Made by a program: the position numbers and the translations under genes. From Nocardia coubleae NBRC 108252 (GTDB lineage Bacteria > Actinomycetota > Actinomycetes > Mycobacteriales > Mycobacteriaceae), in NCBI RefSeq assembly GCF_001612805.1, contig NZ_BDBD01000018.1:372001-436000 (forward strand): DNA of 64,000 nucleotides, in the 5' to 3' direction. Of this stretch, positions 10,650 through 18,150 are shown one piece after another (the stretch's first letter is position 1; every line of letters begins with the position of its first letter). The notes under the pieces were generated by a model. It worked only from the letters and a program-made list of their open reading frames with translations. It was not told the origin of the DNA and made no database searches.

Positions 10650-10890
10650 GACCGCTGACGGCCGGGTTGCGCGGCTCGGACATGGTGGTGGCGGTGGGAG
10701 GGCACCGTTGCGCCGCTCGGATGTCGTGATGTGGCCGTGGAGGGTTCGGTTGCGGCCGCTCGGATGTCGTGGTGTGACCGCTGATGGTCCGGTTGCGTCG
10801 CGCGGACATCATGATGGGGGCGCTGATGGCCCGATCGCCTCGCCCGGACATCGTGGTGTGGTACCGATGAGCATCAGGTTCGCGGTTCGA
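10650..10890. repeat. imperfect ~42-bp tandem repeat array between kinase and regulator genes
   Basis: Five units plus a partial sixth share the core GGTTGCG...GCTCGGA(T/C)(A/G)TCGTG(G/A)TG. The TTGCG-like core falls at 10667, 10708, 10750, 10793 and 10835, so spacing is 41, 42, 43 and 42 bp, and a degenerate copy lies near 10879. The unequal spacing breaks any reading frame, so this is not a protein repeat. Units differ at many positions, which means the array is old or under selection only at the core. Confidence 0.75.
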
Positions 10891-10904
10891 ATGAGGAGTC
10901 TCGA

Positions 10905-11546
10905 GTGAGTGTGCGGGTGTTTCTGGTCGACGATCACGCGGTCTTCCGGTCGGGGGTGCGAGCGGAGCTGAGCCGGGAAGCCGACATGGAGGTGGTCGGT
11001 GAGGCCGGGGCCGTGGCGGAGGCCGTCGCCGGGATCGATGCCGCGAAACCGGATGTGGTGCTGCTCGATGTGCACATGCCCGACGGCGGCGGTGTCGCGG
11101 TGCTGAGCGGAATCGCCTCGGGCCCGGTCTGTTTGGCGCTGAGCGTGTCGGACGCGGCCGAGGACGTGATCGCGGTGATCCGGGCGGGCGCGCGCGGGTA
11201 TGTCACCAAGACCATCTCCGGCGCCGAGCTGGCCGACGGCATCCGCCGCGTCGCGGGCGGTGACGCGGTGTTCAGTCCACGGCTGGCCGGTTTCGTCCTC
11301 GACTCGTTCACCGGCCGCTCCCCGGTCCCCGAACCGCCACTCGACCCCGAACTGGACTCACTGACCCCACGCGAACTGGAAGTCCTGCGTCTGCTCGCCC
11401 GCGGATACACCTACCGCGAGATCGCCGAGAGCCTGTTCATCTCGGTGAAAACCGTGGAAACCCACGCCTCGAACGTGCTGCGCAAAACCCAGCAGTCCAA
11501 CCGCAACGCACTGACCAGATGGGCCCATCGCCGCCGCATCGAATGA
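10905..11546 (+). CDS. LuxR/NarL-family response regulator
   Basis: A 213-aa two-domain regulator. The receiver domain has the acidic pair in FLVDDHAVF, the phospho-acceptor Asp in DVVLLDVHMPDG and the conserved Lys in GYVTKTIS. The C-terminal LuxR helix-turn-helix reads LTPRELEVLRLLARGYTYREIAESLFISVKTVETH. It is the obvious partner of the upstream PspC kinase, as LiaR is to LiaS. The GTG start has GAGGAG six bases upstream. The tandem repeats lie directly in its 5' region. Confidence 0.92.
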   Translation: MSVRVFLVDDHAVFRSGVRAELSREADMEVVGEAGAVAEAVAGIDAAKPDVVLLDVHMPDGGGVAVLSGIASGPVCLALSVSDAAEDVIAVIRAGARGYVTKTISGAELADGIRRVAGGDAVFSPRLAGFVLDSFTGRSPVPEPPLDPELDSLTPRELEVLRLLARGYTYREIAESLFISVKTVETHASNVLRKTQQSNRNALTRWAHRRRIE

Positions 11547-11570
11547 GCGGCCCCTCGGGCGAGGCAGCGC

Positions 11571-12704
11571 CTACATCACCGCGATGATGAGGGCGATGAG
11601 GATGACCAGGCCGATCAGCACGCCTGCGCCGATCGCCAAGGGCGCACCGTTGGGCAGGTCGTCGAAGAAGCTGCCGGTGCGTTGGGGGCGCGCGGTCTGC
11701 GCGGCGGCGAGGGGTGCGCGGTGCGGGCGGGGCAGCGGCTGGGCGTTGGGGCTGCGCACGCCGCTGGCGCCGCTGCGCGACGCCCAGGCCGGGATGGTGC
11801 CGTCCTCGGTGCGCAGCGGGGCACCGAGAATGTAGGCGCCGGTGCCGGGACCGAAAGCGGCCGTGAGGATCTCGTCGCGGGCCTCGGCCATGGTCGGGCG
11901 GCGCTGCGGCGCGGGCTCGAGCATGTGCAGCAGCGGCTGGGTGAGGATGCCGCTGCGGGTGGGCGGGATGATGCGGCCCATCGCGGCGCGGGTGACCACG
12001 TCGTTCTCGTCGTCGTCGAAACCGAACGGCGGCTGACCCTCTAGCGCGGTGTAGAGGGTGGCGCCGAGGGAGAACACGTCGCTGGCCTCGGTGGGCTGGG
12101 CGCCACGCGCCACCTCGGGCGGCAGGTAGGCGGGGGTGCCGGTGATCACGCCGTCGGGTTCGTCACCGTGCGGGTCGCCCGCGCCACGGGAGATGCCGAA
12201 GTCGCTGAGTTTCGCCTTGCCCAGGTCGGGGCCGCGGTCGGCGACGAGGATGTTGCCCGGTTTGATATCGCGGTGCACGATGCCCGCGGCGTGGGCGGCG
12301 GCGAGCGCGTCGGCCACCTGCGCGCCGATCTGGGCGACCTCCACCGCGGGCAGTGCGTCCACCAGCGCGAGCGCCTTGGCCACACTGCGCGAGGGTAAGT
12401 ACTCCATGACGAGCCACGGCTCGCCCGCTTCGATCACCACGTCGTAGACGGCGATGGCGTGCTCGTGCGACAGCTTGGCCGCCACCCGGCCCTCGTGGAC
12501 GATGCTGTTGCGCACCCGCTCGGCCTCGGCCTCGCTCAGGCCGGCGGTGGTGAGCACCTGCTTGATCGCGACTTCCCGGTTGAGCAGCCGATCGGTGGCC
12601 AGCCAGACCGCGCCCATGCCACCCCCGCCCAGCTTCGACTGCAGGCGGTAGCGGCCCGCGACCAGGTAGTCGGGGCCGATATGGGGGCGAGCACGTTCGG
12701 TCAC
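11571..12704 (-). CDS. PknB-like Ser/Thr protein kinase, tail-anchored
   Basis: A 377-aa kinase with all Hanks motifs: glycine loop KLGGGGMGAVW, VAIKQV (catalytic Lys), HRDIKPGN (catalytic Asp), DFGISRG, and GTPAYLPPEVARG in the activation segment. A Pro/Arg linker of about 70 residues leads to one C-terminal transmembrane helix (LAIGAGVLIGLVILIALIIAV) that ends the protein, so there is no extracellular sensor domain. The GTG start at 12704 is fixed by a -10 element seven bases upstream; longer frames would run through the imuA' promoter. It is convergent with the response-regulator gene. Confidence 0.93.
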   Translation of the reverse strand: MTERARPHIGPDYLVAGRYRLQSKLGGGGMGAVWLATDRLLNREVAIKQVLTTAGLSEAEAERVRNSIVHEGRVAAKLSHEHAIAVYDVVIEAGEPWLVMEYLPSRSVAKALALVDALPAVEVAQIGAQVADALAAAHAAGIVHRDIKPGNILVADRGPDLGKAKLSDFGISRGAGDPHGDEPDGVITGTPAYLPPEVARGAQPTEASDVFSLGATLYTALEGQPPFGFDDDENDVVTRAAMGRIIPPTRSGILTQPLLHMLEPAPQRRPTMAEARDEILTAAFGPGTGAYILGAPLRTEDGTIPAWASRSGASGVRSPNAQPLPRPHRAPLAAAQTARPQRTGSFFDDLPNGAPLAIGAGVLIGLVILIALIIAVM

Positions 12705-12711
12705 GGGTGCG

Positions 12712-12717
12712 AGGGTA
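12712..12717 (-). promoter_or_regulatory. -10 element, leaderless Ser/Thr kinase mRNA
   Basis: On the minus strand TACCCT (TANNNT) is followed by seven bases and then the GTG start, the spacing expected for a leaderless transcript. No Shine-Dalgarno is present. Confidence 0.5.
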
Positions 12718-12790
12718 GCCGAATCTGCCGCTGACTGGCCGGGATCTTCCCTGTGGACAGGGACAGGGGCGCCTGTCACGCTGGTCGCGA

Positions 12791-12806
12791 TCGAACGTAT
12801 ATTCGA
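12791..12806. promoter_or_regulatory. LexA (SOS) box of imuA'-imuB
   Basis: TCGAACGTATATTCGA matches the actinobacterial SOS box TCGAAC-N4-GTTCGA at 11 of 12 fixed positions. It lies directly upstream of a -10-like TACGAT at 12808-12813 and about 90 bp before imuA', so LexA binding would block RNA polymerase. Confidence 0.8.
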
Positions 12807-12892
12807 ATACGATCGATAGCTGGAACGGTGCTGTCGTTTCGGTGACGAGCGGTTCGCCGCTCGCGGGTCCATCGTGGAAGTAGGTGGTGTTG

Positions 12893-13648
12893 ATGGGTTC
12901 GAACGGTTTGCCGCCCGAGCCGGGTACGCGCGAGCACACGCTCGACGAGTTGCGCAGGCGGATGGCCTCGGTGCCGGGACGCGGTGCGTCGGTAGCCGCG
13001 CACATACCCCGTGAACAGCCACTTCGCCGCGATCTGCTGCCCGTTCCCGCGCCGTTGGCCGACCTGCTTCCCGACGGCGGACTGCCGAAGGGGTCGGTGG
13101 TCGCCTACTCCGGTGCACACTCGCTGCTCACCGGTCTGCTCGCCTCGGTCACCGCGGGCGGTGGCCACGCGGCCGTGGTCGGGCTGCCGCGGCTCGGTTT
13201 GCTGGCCGCCGCCGAGATGGGTGCGCAGCTGTCGCGGCTCGCCGTCGTCCCCGACCCGGGTCCCGACCCCGCCGAGGTGGCCGCGGTCCTGCTCGACGGC
13301 CTGGACCTGGTGGTCCTCGGCCTGCACGGCCTCGCCGTCCCCCCGGCTCGCTGCCGCGTGCTCGCCGCCCGCGCCCGCAACCGTGGCACCACGCTCGTCG
13401 TCGCGGGCGGTGAGTGGACCAACCCGGCGCTGCGCCTGGACACCCGCGTCGCCGGTTACGACGGACTGGGCCCCGGCCGCGGCCGCCTGCGCTCGGTCTG
13501 CCTCGACGTGCGCGTCAGCGCCAAGGCGGGCCCACCCCGCCAGGGCCGCATGGACCTGTGCGCCCGCGCGGGCCGCACCGAATGGCTGGCCCGCGAGAAC
13601 GTCGCCCGCCCGACCGAAGTGACCGCCTTACGCGAGGCCGTGTCGTGA
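12893..13648 (+). CDS. imuA': ImuA', RecA-like accessory protein of the DnaE2 mutasome
   Basis: A 251-aa protein with a RecA-like fold: LPDGGLPKGSVVAYSGAHSLLTGLL sits where RecA has its P-loop but lacks the GKT lysine, followed by AAVVGLPRLGLLAAAEMG and a hydrophobic strand LDLVVLGLHGLAV. ImuA' works with ImuB and DnaE2 in SOS-induced translesion synthesis and mutagenesis in mycobacteria. It is upstream of imuB, same strand, 138 bp apart, behind a LexA box. The ATG is chosen over the GTG at 12884 because of its better spacing from GGAAG. Confidence 0.88.
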   Translation: MGSNGLPPEPGTREHTLDELRRRMASVPGRGASVAAHIPREQPLRRDLLPVPAPLADLLPDGGLPKGSVVAYSGAHSLLTGLLASVTAGGGHAAVVGLPRLGLLAAAEMGAQLSRLAVVPDPGPDPAEVAAVLLDGLDLVVLGLHGLAVPPARCRVLAARARNRGTTLVVAGGEWTNPALRLDTRVAGYDGLGPGRGRLRSVCLDVRVSAKAGPPRQGRMDLCARAGRTEWLARENVARPTEVTALREAVS

Positions 13649-13786
13649 CCCCGCGTCCGTTGCCCACCTTCGCGCGATGGGCATGAGCACCTCCATCGCG
13701 CACCCCGCGCCCCTCGACCGGGCGCGACCGACCGCCGTCCGCGGGAACCGTGGTGTGGGGCGGGGCCAGGTGGTCGGGGTGTTGTC

Positions 13787-15358
13787 GTGAGGCGCGCTGA
13801 CCGGGTGGTCGCGGTGTGGTGCCCGGATTGGCCTGCCGTGGCGGCGGCGGCCGGGATGGGGGTGGCGGCGCAGCGGCCGATCGCGGTGTTGCAGGGGAAC
13901 CGGGTTGTCGCGTGTTCGGCGATCGCGCGGGCCGAAGGGGTGCGGCGTGGGATGCGCAGGCGGGACGCACAAGGGTGCTGCCCGGAACTCGTTGTGGCCC
14001 AGGATGATCCGGATCGGGACGCGCGGCTGTTCGAGCCGGTGGTCGCGGCTGTCGATGCCACCGTACCGGGGGTCGAGGTGTTGCGGCCGGGGCTGATCGT
14101 GCTCGGGGCGCGGGGTGCCACACGGTATTTCGGGTCCGAGGAGGCGGCGGCGGAGCGGTTGATCGATGCGGTCGCGGTGGCGGGCGCCGAAGCCCAGATC
14201 GGGATCGCCGATGCCATGTCGACGGCGGTCATCGCGGCCAGGCGCGGCGCGATCGTCGAGCCGGGGGAGGGTGCGCGTTACCTCGCGTCGCTGCCCGTGT
14301 CCGAGCTCGCGGCCGAACCGAGCCTGGCCGCACCGGACCGCGCCGACCTCACGGACCTGTTGCACCGCTTGGGTTTGCGCCGCATCGGCGACTTCGCCCT
14401 GCTCGCGCCGGCCGAGGTGACGTCCCGGTTCGGTGCCGACGCCGCGCACGCCCATCGCATGGCGCGCGCCCTCCCGGAACGCCCGCCTTCGGCGCGCAGA
14501 GCTGCCCCGGAACTGACCGTCGAGCTGGCCTGCGACCCACCCATCGACCGGGTCGACGCGGCCGCCTTCGCGGGCAGGCAGCTGTCCACCCGCCTGCACG
14601 CGGCACTGTCGGCGGCGGGGGTGTCGTGCACCCGGCTCGCCGTCACCGCCCGCACCGAGACCGGCGAGGAACTCACCAGGATCTGGCGGTGCGCGCGTCC
14701 GCTCACCCCACCCGACACCGCCGACCGGGTCCGCTGGCAACTCGACGGCTGGCTCACCCATCGCGCCCGCCCGACCGGTCCCATCGTCGCGCTCACCCTG
14801 GAACCGGTCGAGGTGGTCGCCTCGGGCGCGTTGCAGCTGGGTCTGTGGGGCGGTGAGGGGGAACAGACCGAACGCGCCAGGCGCGCGCTGGTGCGAGTGC
14901 AGGGTCTGCTCGGTGGTGAAGCGGTGCGCATCGGGGTGCTCAGCGGCGGCCGTGGCCCCGCCGAACGCATCACCATGATCGCCCTCGGTGACGAACTCAC
15001 CCCGAGCGCCGACCCCGCCCACCCGTGGCCCGGCCGCCTCCCCGAACCGGCCCCCACCCTGCTCCTGCTGCACCGCCCCACCGTCCACCTGACCGCCGCC
15101 GACGGCACCGAGGTCGGCGTCACCGACCGAGGCCTGTTCACCGCCGACCCCGTGATCCTGCGCTGGGGCCGCAAGCAGTGGTCCCTGCTCGGCTGGGCAG
15201 GACCCTGGCCGGTCGTGGAACGCTGGTGGTCCGCCGCCGAACACGCGACCACGGCCGTTCGCGTCCAGGTCCAGCTCGACGCCCGCCCCACCGAGATCCG
15301 CGCGGTCCTGCTCGTCCACGACGAGCAGAACTGGCATGCCGAGGGGGTCTACGAGTAG
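13787..15358 (+). CDS. imuB: ImuB, catalytically dead Y-family polymerase adaptor
   Basis: A 523-aa Y-family-like protein. The N-terminal palm begins VVAVWCPDWPAVAAAAG, with Cys-Pro-Asp where active DinB enzymes have the first metal-binding Asp followed by aromatic residues. The second acidic motif is also absent, as in mycobacterial ImuB. A beta-clamp motif QLGLWG lies at residues 350-355. ImuB bridges DnaE2, ImuA' and the clamp at lesions. The tail after about 360 is the ImuB-specific C-terminal domain. It is co-directional with imuA' and presumably under the same SOS promoter. Confidence 0.92.
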   Translation: MRRADRVVAVWCPDWPAVAAAAGMGVAAQRPIAVLQGNRVVACSAIARAEGVRRGMRRRDAQGCCPELVVAQDDPDRDARLFEPVVAAVDATVPGVEVLRPGLIVLGARGATRYFGSEEAAAERLIDAVAVAGAEAQIGIADAMSTAVIAARRGAIVEPGEGARYLASLPVSELAAEPSLAAPDRADLTDLLHRLGLRRIGDFALLAPAEVTSRFGADAAHAHRMARALPERPPSARRAAPELTVELACDPPIDRVDAAAFAGRQLSTRLHAALSAAGVSCTRLAVTARTETGEELTRIWRCARPLTPPDTADRVRWQLDGWLTHRARPTGPIVALTLEPVEVVASGALQLGLWGGEGEQTERARRALVRVQGLLGGEAVRIGVLSGGRGPAERITMIALGDELTPSADPAHPWPGRLPEPAPTLLLLHRPTVHLTAADGTEVGVTDRGLFTADPVILRWGRKQWSLLGWAGPWPVVERWWSAAEHATTAVRVQVQLDARPTEIRAVLLVHDEQNWHAEGVYE

Positions 15359-15495
15359 CACCGCACGATCCCCTGGGCCGTGGACTGCTTCGCTGTCACC
15401 GCTGCTCAGCGAGGGTGTGAACCGTGCACTGCCGGGCGCCTCTACAGTGAACTCCGGTCAGGGACGACCCGGCGAGCGAGGAAGGAGGCGCGGTG

Positions 15496-16407
15496 ATGAA
15501 TCCGTTCGAGGGCATGGTGTGTTCGGCGGCCGCTGCCGACCTTCCGCTGCTCGGTACGGCGGTGCACGCCACGGGGTGGCTGTGTATCGAGCATCCCGGG
15601 GCGTGGGGGCGCGATGTGCTGGGTGACGAGGTGCTCGGACCGGAGATCACCGCCGAACTGGCCGCGCGCACGTCGGCGGCGAAGGTGCGCCCCACCTTGA
15701 TCCGCCGTCCCGGGCGCTACGAGTTCACCGGCACGCGCACGGTGCTGCTGGCCAGTGCGCGGCCCGAGGGTTCGTGGTGTGTGCGGTTCGAGATCACCGA
15801 CCTGCGTGAACTTTTCGATATCGATCTGCACCTGGTGGACGGGCCTGCACCGGAAATCGGTGTGCCGGTGGACGATCCGATCGTCCTGGTCTGCGCCCAC
15901 GGCAAACGCGACCAGTGCTGCGCCCGCCTCGGCCGCCCGATCGCCGCCGCCTTGGCCGCCGAACAGCCCGGCCGCGTCTGGGAGGCGTCCCACACCGGCG
16001 GCCACCGGTTCGCCCCCGCCGTCGTCCTGCTCCCGTCGGGCCTCACCTACGGCCGCGTCGACATCCCCGCCGCCCGCGACCTGCTCGCCGCCGCCGACAC
16101 CGGCGAGGTCTCCCTCACCGGCCTGCGCGGCCGCAGCTGCTATCCCCCGATCGCCCAGCTCGCCGAAGTCGCTGTCCGCGAACAGGTCCCGGCCCCCGCC
16201 GACGCCCTCACCGTCACCCTCGACCCCACCCCCACGCACGACCCGACCCTCGCGGGCGCCGCCGTCGTCACCCACCGCGACGGCCGCCGCTGGCGCGTAA
16301 CCACCCGCACCACCCCCGCACTCCCGCGCCCGGCCAGCTGCAACGCCAACCCCAAACCCGCCAGCTACCTCGAACCGGTCTCCATCGAACAACTCCCCAC
16401 CCTCTGA
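15496..16407 (+). CDS. sucrase/ferredoxin-like family protein
   Basis: A 303-aa protein of the sucraseferredoxin-like family, a thioredoxin-fold [2Fe-2S]-type domain. The diagnostic motifs are IVLVCAHGKRDQCCARLGRP, with clustered cysteines, and ASHTGGHRFAPAVVLLPSG. The family is presumed to be redox-active but has no firm biochemical role. AGGAGG seven bases upstream favours the ATG over the GTG at 15493. The Pro/Thr-rich C-terminal region is very GC-rich. It follows imuB by 137 bp and is not obviously SOS-linked. Confidence 0.88.
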   Translation: MNPFEGMVCSAAAADLPLLGTAVHATGWLCIEHPGAWGRDVLGDEVLGPEITAELAARTSAAKVRPTLIRRPGRYEFTGTRTVLLASARPEGSWCVRFEITDLRELFDIDLHLVDGPAPEIGVPVDDPIVLVCAHGKRDQCCARLGRPIAAALAAEQPGRVWEASHTGGHRFAPAVVLLPSGLTYGRVDIPAARDLLAAADTGEVSLTGLRGRSCYPPIAQLAEVAVREQVPAPADALTVTLDPTPTHDPTLAGAAVVTHRDGRRWRVTTRTTPALPRPASCNANPKPASYLEPVSIEQLPTL

Positions 16408-16569
16408 CACACGCACACCACCCGGCAAGGCCTGCGAGCGCTCCCGCCCCTGCGACGCCCGTTCTCAACGGCGGCTGTCCGAGCTCGCGGATCCGCTCGT
16501 GCGTAAGGACCCCGCATGGAGGCTGGCCGAAGTCGAAGCAGCTGGCCTTTCGTGGTGATCTTGAAGCGG

Positions 16570-17514
16570 CTACCAGTGGGTGCCGGGTACCCAGCGGGCG
16601 GCACGGCGGACGGCGGCGCCTGCGGCGGTGCGGACGGGGGATTTCCTCGGCTCCGGCTGCGGTGCCGGGGGTGCGGGGTCTGGATCGGGGGTGCTCGCCT
16701 CGCCCTTGGCCGCGGGGGAATCCGGGATGGCGCGGTAGTAGCGGTGCAGGATGCGGTCGCGGAGTTTGGGGGTGAACAGGGCGCCGTACTCGGCGAGGGT
16801 GCCGAGGGGGACGTCGATGCGTTTGGGGCGTTCGGTGAGGGCGCGGACGATGGTGGCCGCGGCCCATTCCGGTGATTCGGCGGGACCCTGTTCGCCGGTC
16901 GGGGCGATCATGGGTGTGCGCACGAGCGGCATGTGGATGGTGGTGAAAGTGACACCGTCGGCGAGGGTTTCGACGGCCGCCACCTCGGTGAACTTGTCCA
17001 GCGCCGCCTTGCTGGCGAGGTAGGCGGAGAAGCGCGGCGTCGCCACCTGCACGCCCGCGCTGGAGATGTTGACGATGTGGCCGAAGCCGCGTTCGCGCAT
17101 CTGTGGCAGCAACGCCATGGTCATCCGCAGCGCGCCGAAGTAGTTGACCGCCATGGTGCGCTCGTAGTCGTGCAGGCGGTCGGTGGAACGGTGGATGGCG
17201 CGGCGGATGGACCGGCCGGCGTTGTTGACCAGCATGTCGACATGATCGTGCTGGTCGAGGATGGTCTTCACGGTCGATTCGACGGATTCGGCGTCGGTCA
17301 CATCGCACTGGTAGCCGTGCGCCTGCCCGCCCGCCGCGCGGATCTCGTCGACCACCTGGGCCAGCTCGTCGCCGCGCCGCGCCAGCAGCAGGACGACGGC
17401 GCCTTTGTCGGCCACGGCGAGGGCGGCGGCACGTCCGATGCCGGAGGACGCGCCGGTGATCACCACGTGCCTTCCGGTGAGATCGCGCCGGTTCTTCGGG
17501 GAAACCTGGGACAT
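16570..17514 (-). CDS. SDR-family short-chain dehydrogenase (acyl reductase-like)
   Basis: A 314-aa NAD(P)-dependent oxidoreductase: TGASSGIG cofactor motif at about 20-27, NNAG, catalytic Ser in VNISSAG and YLASK (Tyr-X3-Lys). The extra C-terminal part (LRDRILHRYYRAIPDSP, then a Pro-rich tail and VPGTHW) is typical of the class resembling mycobacterial AcrA1-like reductases of lipid metabolism; the exact substrate is unknown. AAGGAG supports the ATG at 17514. A 22-bp palindrome lies 28 bp upstream, pointing to control by a dimeric regulator. Confidence 0.88.
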   Translation of the reverse strand: MSQVSPKNRRDLTGRHVVITGASSGIGRAAALAVADKGAVVLLLARRGDELAQVVDEIRAAGGQAHGYQCDVTDAESVESTVKTILDQHDHVDMLVNNAGRSIRRAIHRSTDRLHDYERTMAVNYFGALRMTMALLPQMRERGFGHIVNISSAGVQVATPRFSAYLASKAALDKFTEVAAVETLADGVTFTTIHMPLVRTPMIAPTGEQGPAESPEWAAATIVRALTERPKRIDVPLGTLAEYGALFTPKLRDRILHRYYRAIPDSPAAKGEASTPDPDPAPPAPQPEPRKSPVRTAAGAAVRRAARWVPGTHW

Positions 17515-17541
17515 CACTGCTCCTTTGCAGCTCGCTCCCTC

Positions 17542-17563
17542 TAACTTACTTCAAAGTAAGTTA
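17542..17563. promoter_or_regulatory. 22-bp perfect palindromic operator
   Basis: Two 10-bp arms (TAACTTACTT and its exact complement) flank CA, 28 bp upstream of the SDR start. The shape is typical of TetR-family operators. No TetR gene is adjacent, so the regulator acts from elsewhere. Confidence 0.7.
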
Positions 17564-17585
17564 CGCGACCAGACCTGTGAGAAAC

Positions 17586-17601
17586 TCGAAAATATGTTCG
17601 A
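17586..17601. promoter_or_regulatory. LexA (SOS) box 1 upstream of the dnaE2 operon
   Basis: TCGAAAATATGTTCGA matches TCGAAC-N4-GTTCGA with one mismatch. It lies 33 bp (about three helical turns) upstream of box 2. Confidence 0.7.
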
Positions 17602-17618
17602 ACGCCTCTGGTGGATAT

Positions 17619-17634
17619 TCGAACGTATGTGCGA
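17619..17634. promoter_or_regulatory. LexA (SOS) box 2, overlapping the -10 region
   Basis: TCGAACGTATGTGCGA matches the SOS box with one mismatch. Its end overlaps the -10-like GATACT (17633-17638), which ends six bases before the ATG of the next gene, so bound LexA would cover the promoter of an apparently leaderless message. Confidence 0.75.
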
Positions 17635-17644
17635 TACTGGGGGC

Positions 17645-18100
17645 ATGGCGGACGATCGGATGGCGGACATCTATGCCGCGGTGCGGCTCGGCGGATTCGA
17701 CCCTGCGGCGGCGCGCGCGGCGCTGACCCGGCTCTGGGACGAACTAGGGGAGGGCGGCGACCCGTTGCATCGCTGCGTGGTGGCACATCACCTTGCCGAT
17801 GTGCAGGAACTACCCGAGGGCGCGTTGCTGTGGGACCAGCGGGCCCTGGCCGCGGTGTTCGGGCCGGGTATCCCGCTGGACGAGGGGCTGCGCGGATTCC
17901 TGCCCTCGCTGTACCTGAATCTGGCCGACAGTCACCGCCGGGTAGGCGATTTCGACATGGCGCGCATGCAGCTGACCATCGCCCGTGGCCACCTGGACGT
18001 GCTCGCCAACGATGCCTACGGCGCGGTGATCCGGGCGGGTCTGGCCCATGTGGAGGCGGCGCTGGAGTCGCAGTCGATGGAGCGGTTGCCTGCGAATTGA
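17645..18100 (+). CDS. helical-repeat (TPR-like) protein, predicted SOS-induced
   Basis: A 151-aa, Leu/Ala-rich, all-helical protein. The segment FLPSLYLNLADSHRRVGDFDMARMQLTIA, with the following helix, looks like a TPR-type helix pair (residues about 85-115), and the N-terminal part (YAAVRLGGFDPAAARAALTRLWDEL) is also helical. No catalytic motif is seen. The ATG at 17645 follows two LexA-type boxes and a -10, and the stop lies 50 bp before dnaE2, so both are likely one SOS transcription unit. A scaffold role with the mutasome is possible but is inference; a bystander role is equally open. Confidence 0.75.
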   Translation: MADDRMADIYAAVRLGGFDPAAARAALTRLWDELGEGGDPLHRCVVAHHLADVQELPEGALLWDQRALAAVFGPGIPLDEGLRGFLPSLYLNLADSHRRVGDFDMARMQLTIARGHLDVLANDAYGAVIRAGLAHVEAALESQSMERLPAN

Positions 18101-18150
18101 GGTGTCGGGCAGGGCGATCGAGGTGAGGGGGTAGGGAGAGGAGCGGGTGC

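Noticed and set aside
10534..10851. 105-codon minus-strand ORF over the repeat array
   Set aside because: Its internal repeats reflect the DNA repeats, the repeat period varies, and no ribosome site is present.
10650..10890. Possible CRISPR array
   Set aside because: The units are contiguous and degenerate with no spacers of constant length and no cas genes nearby; it is a tandem repeat.
12705..13118. N-terminal extension of the Ser/Thr kinase
   Set aside because: It would cross the imuA' promoter and coding start; the promoter seven bases before the GTG at 12704 explains the start.
13628..15361. 577-codon minus-strand frame opposite imuB
   Set aside because: Shadow of imuB, composed of Gly/Arg/Ala; no motif and no ribosome site.
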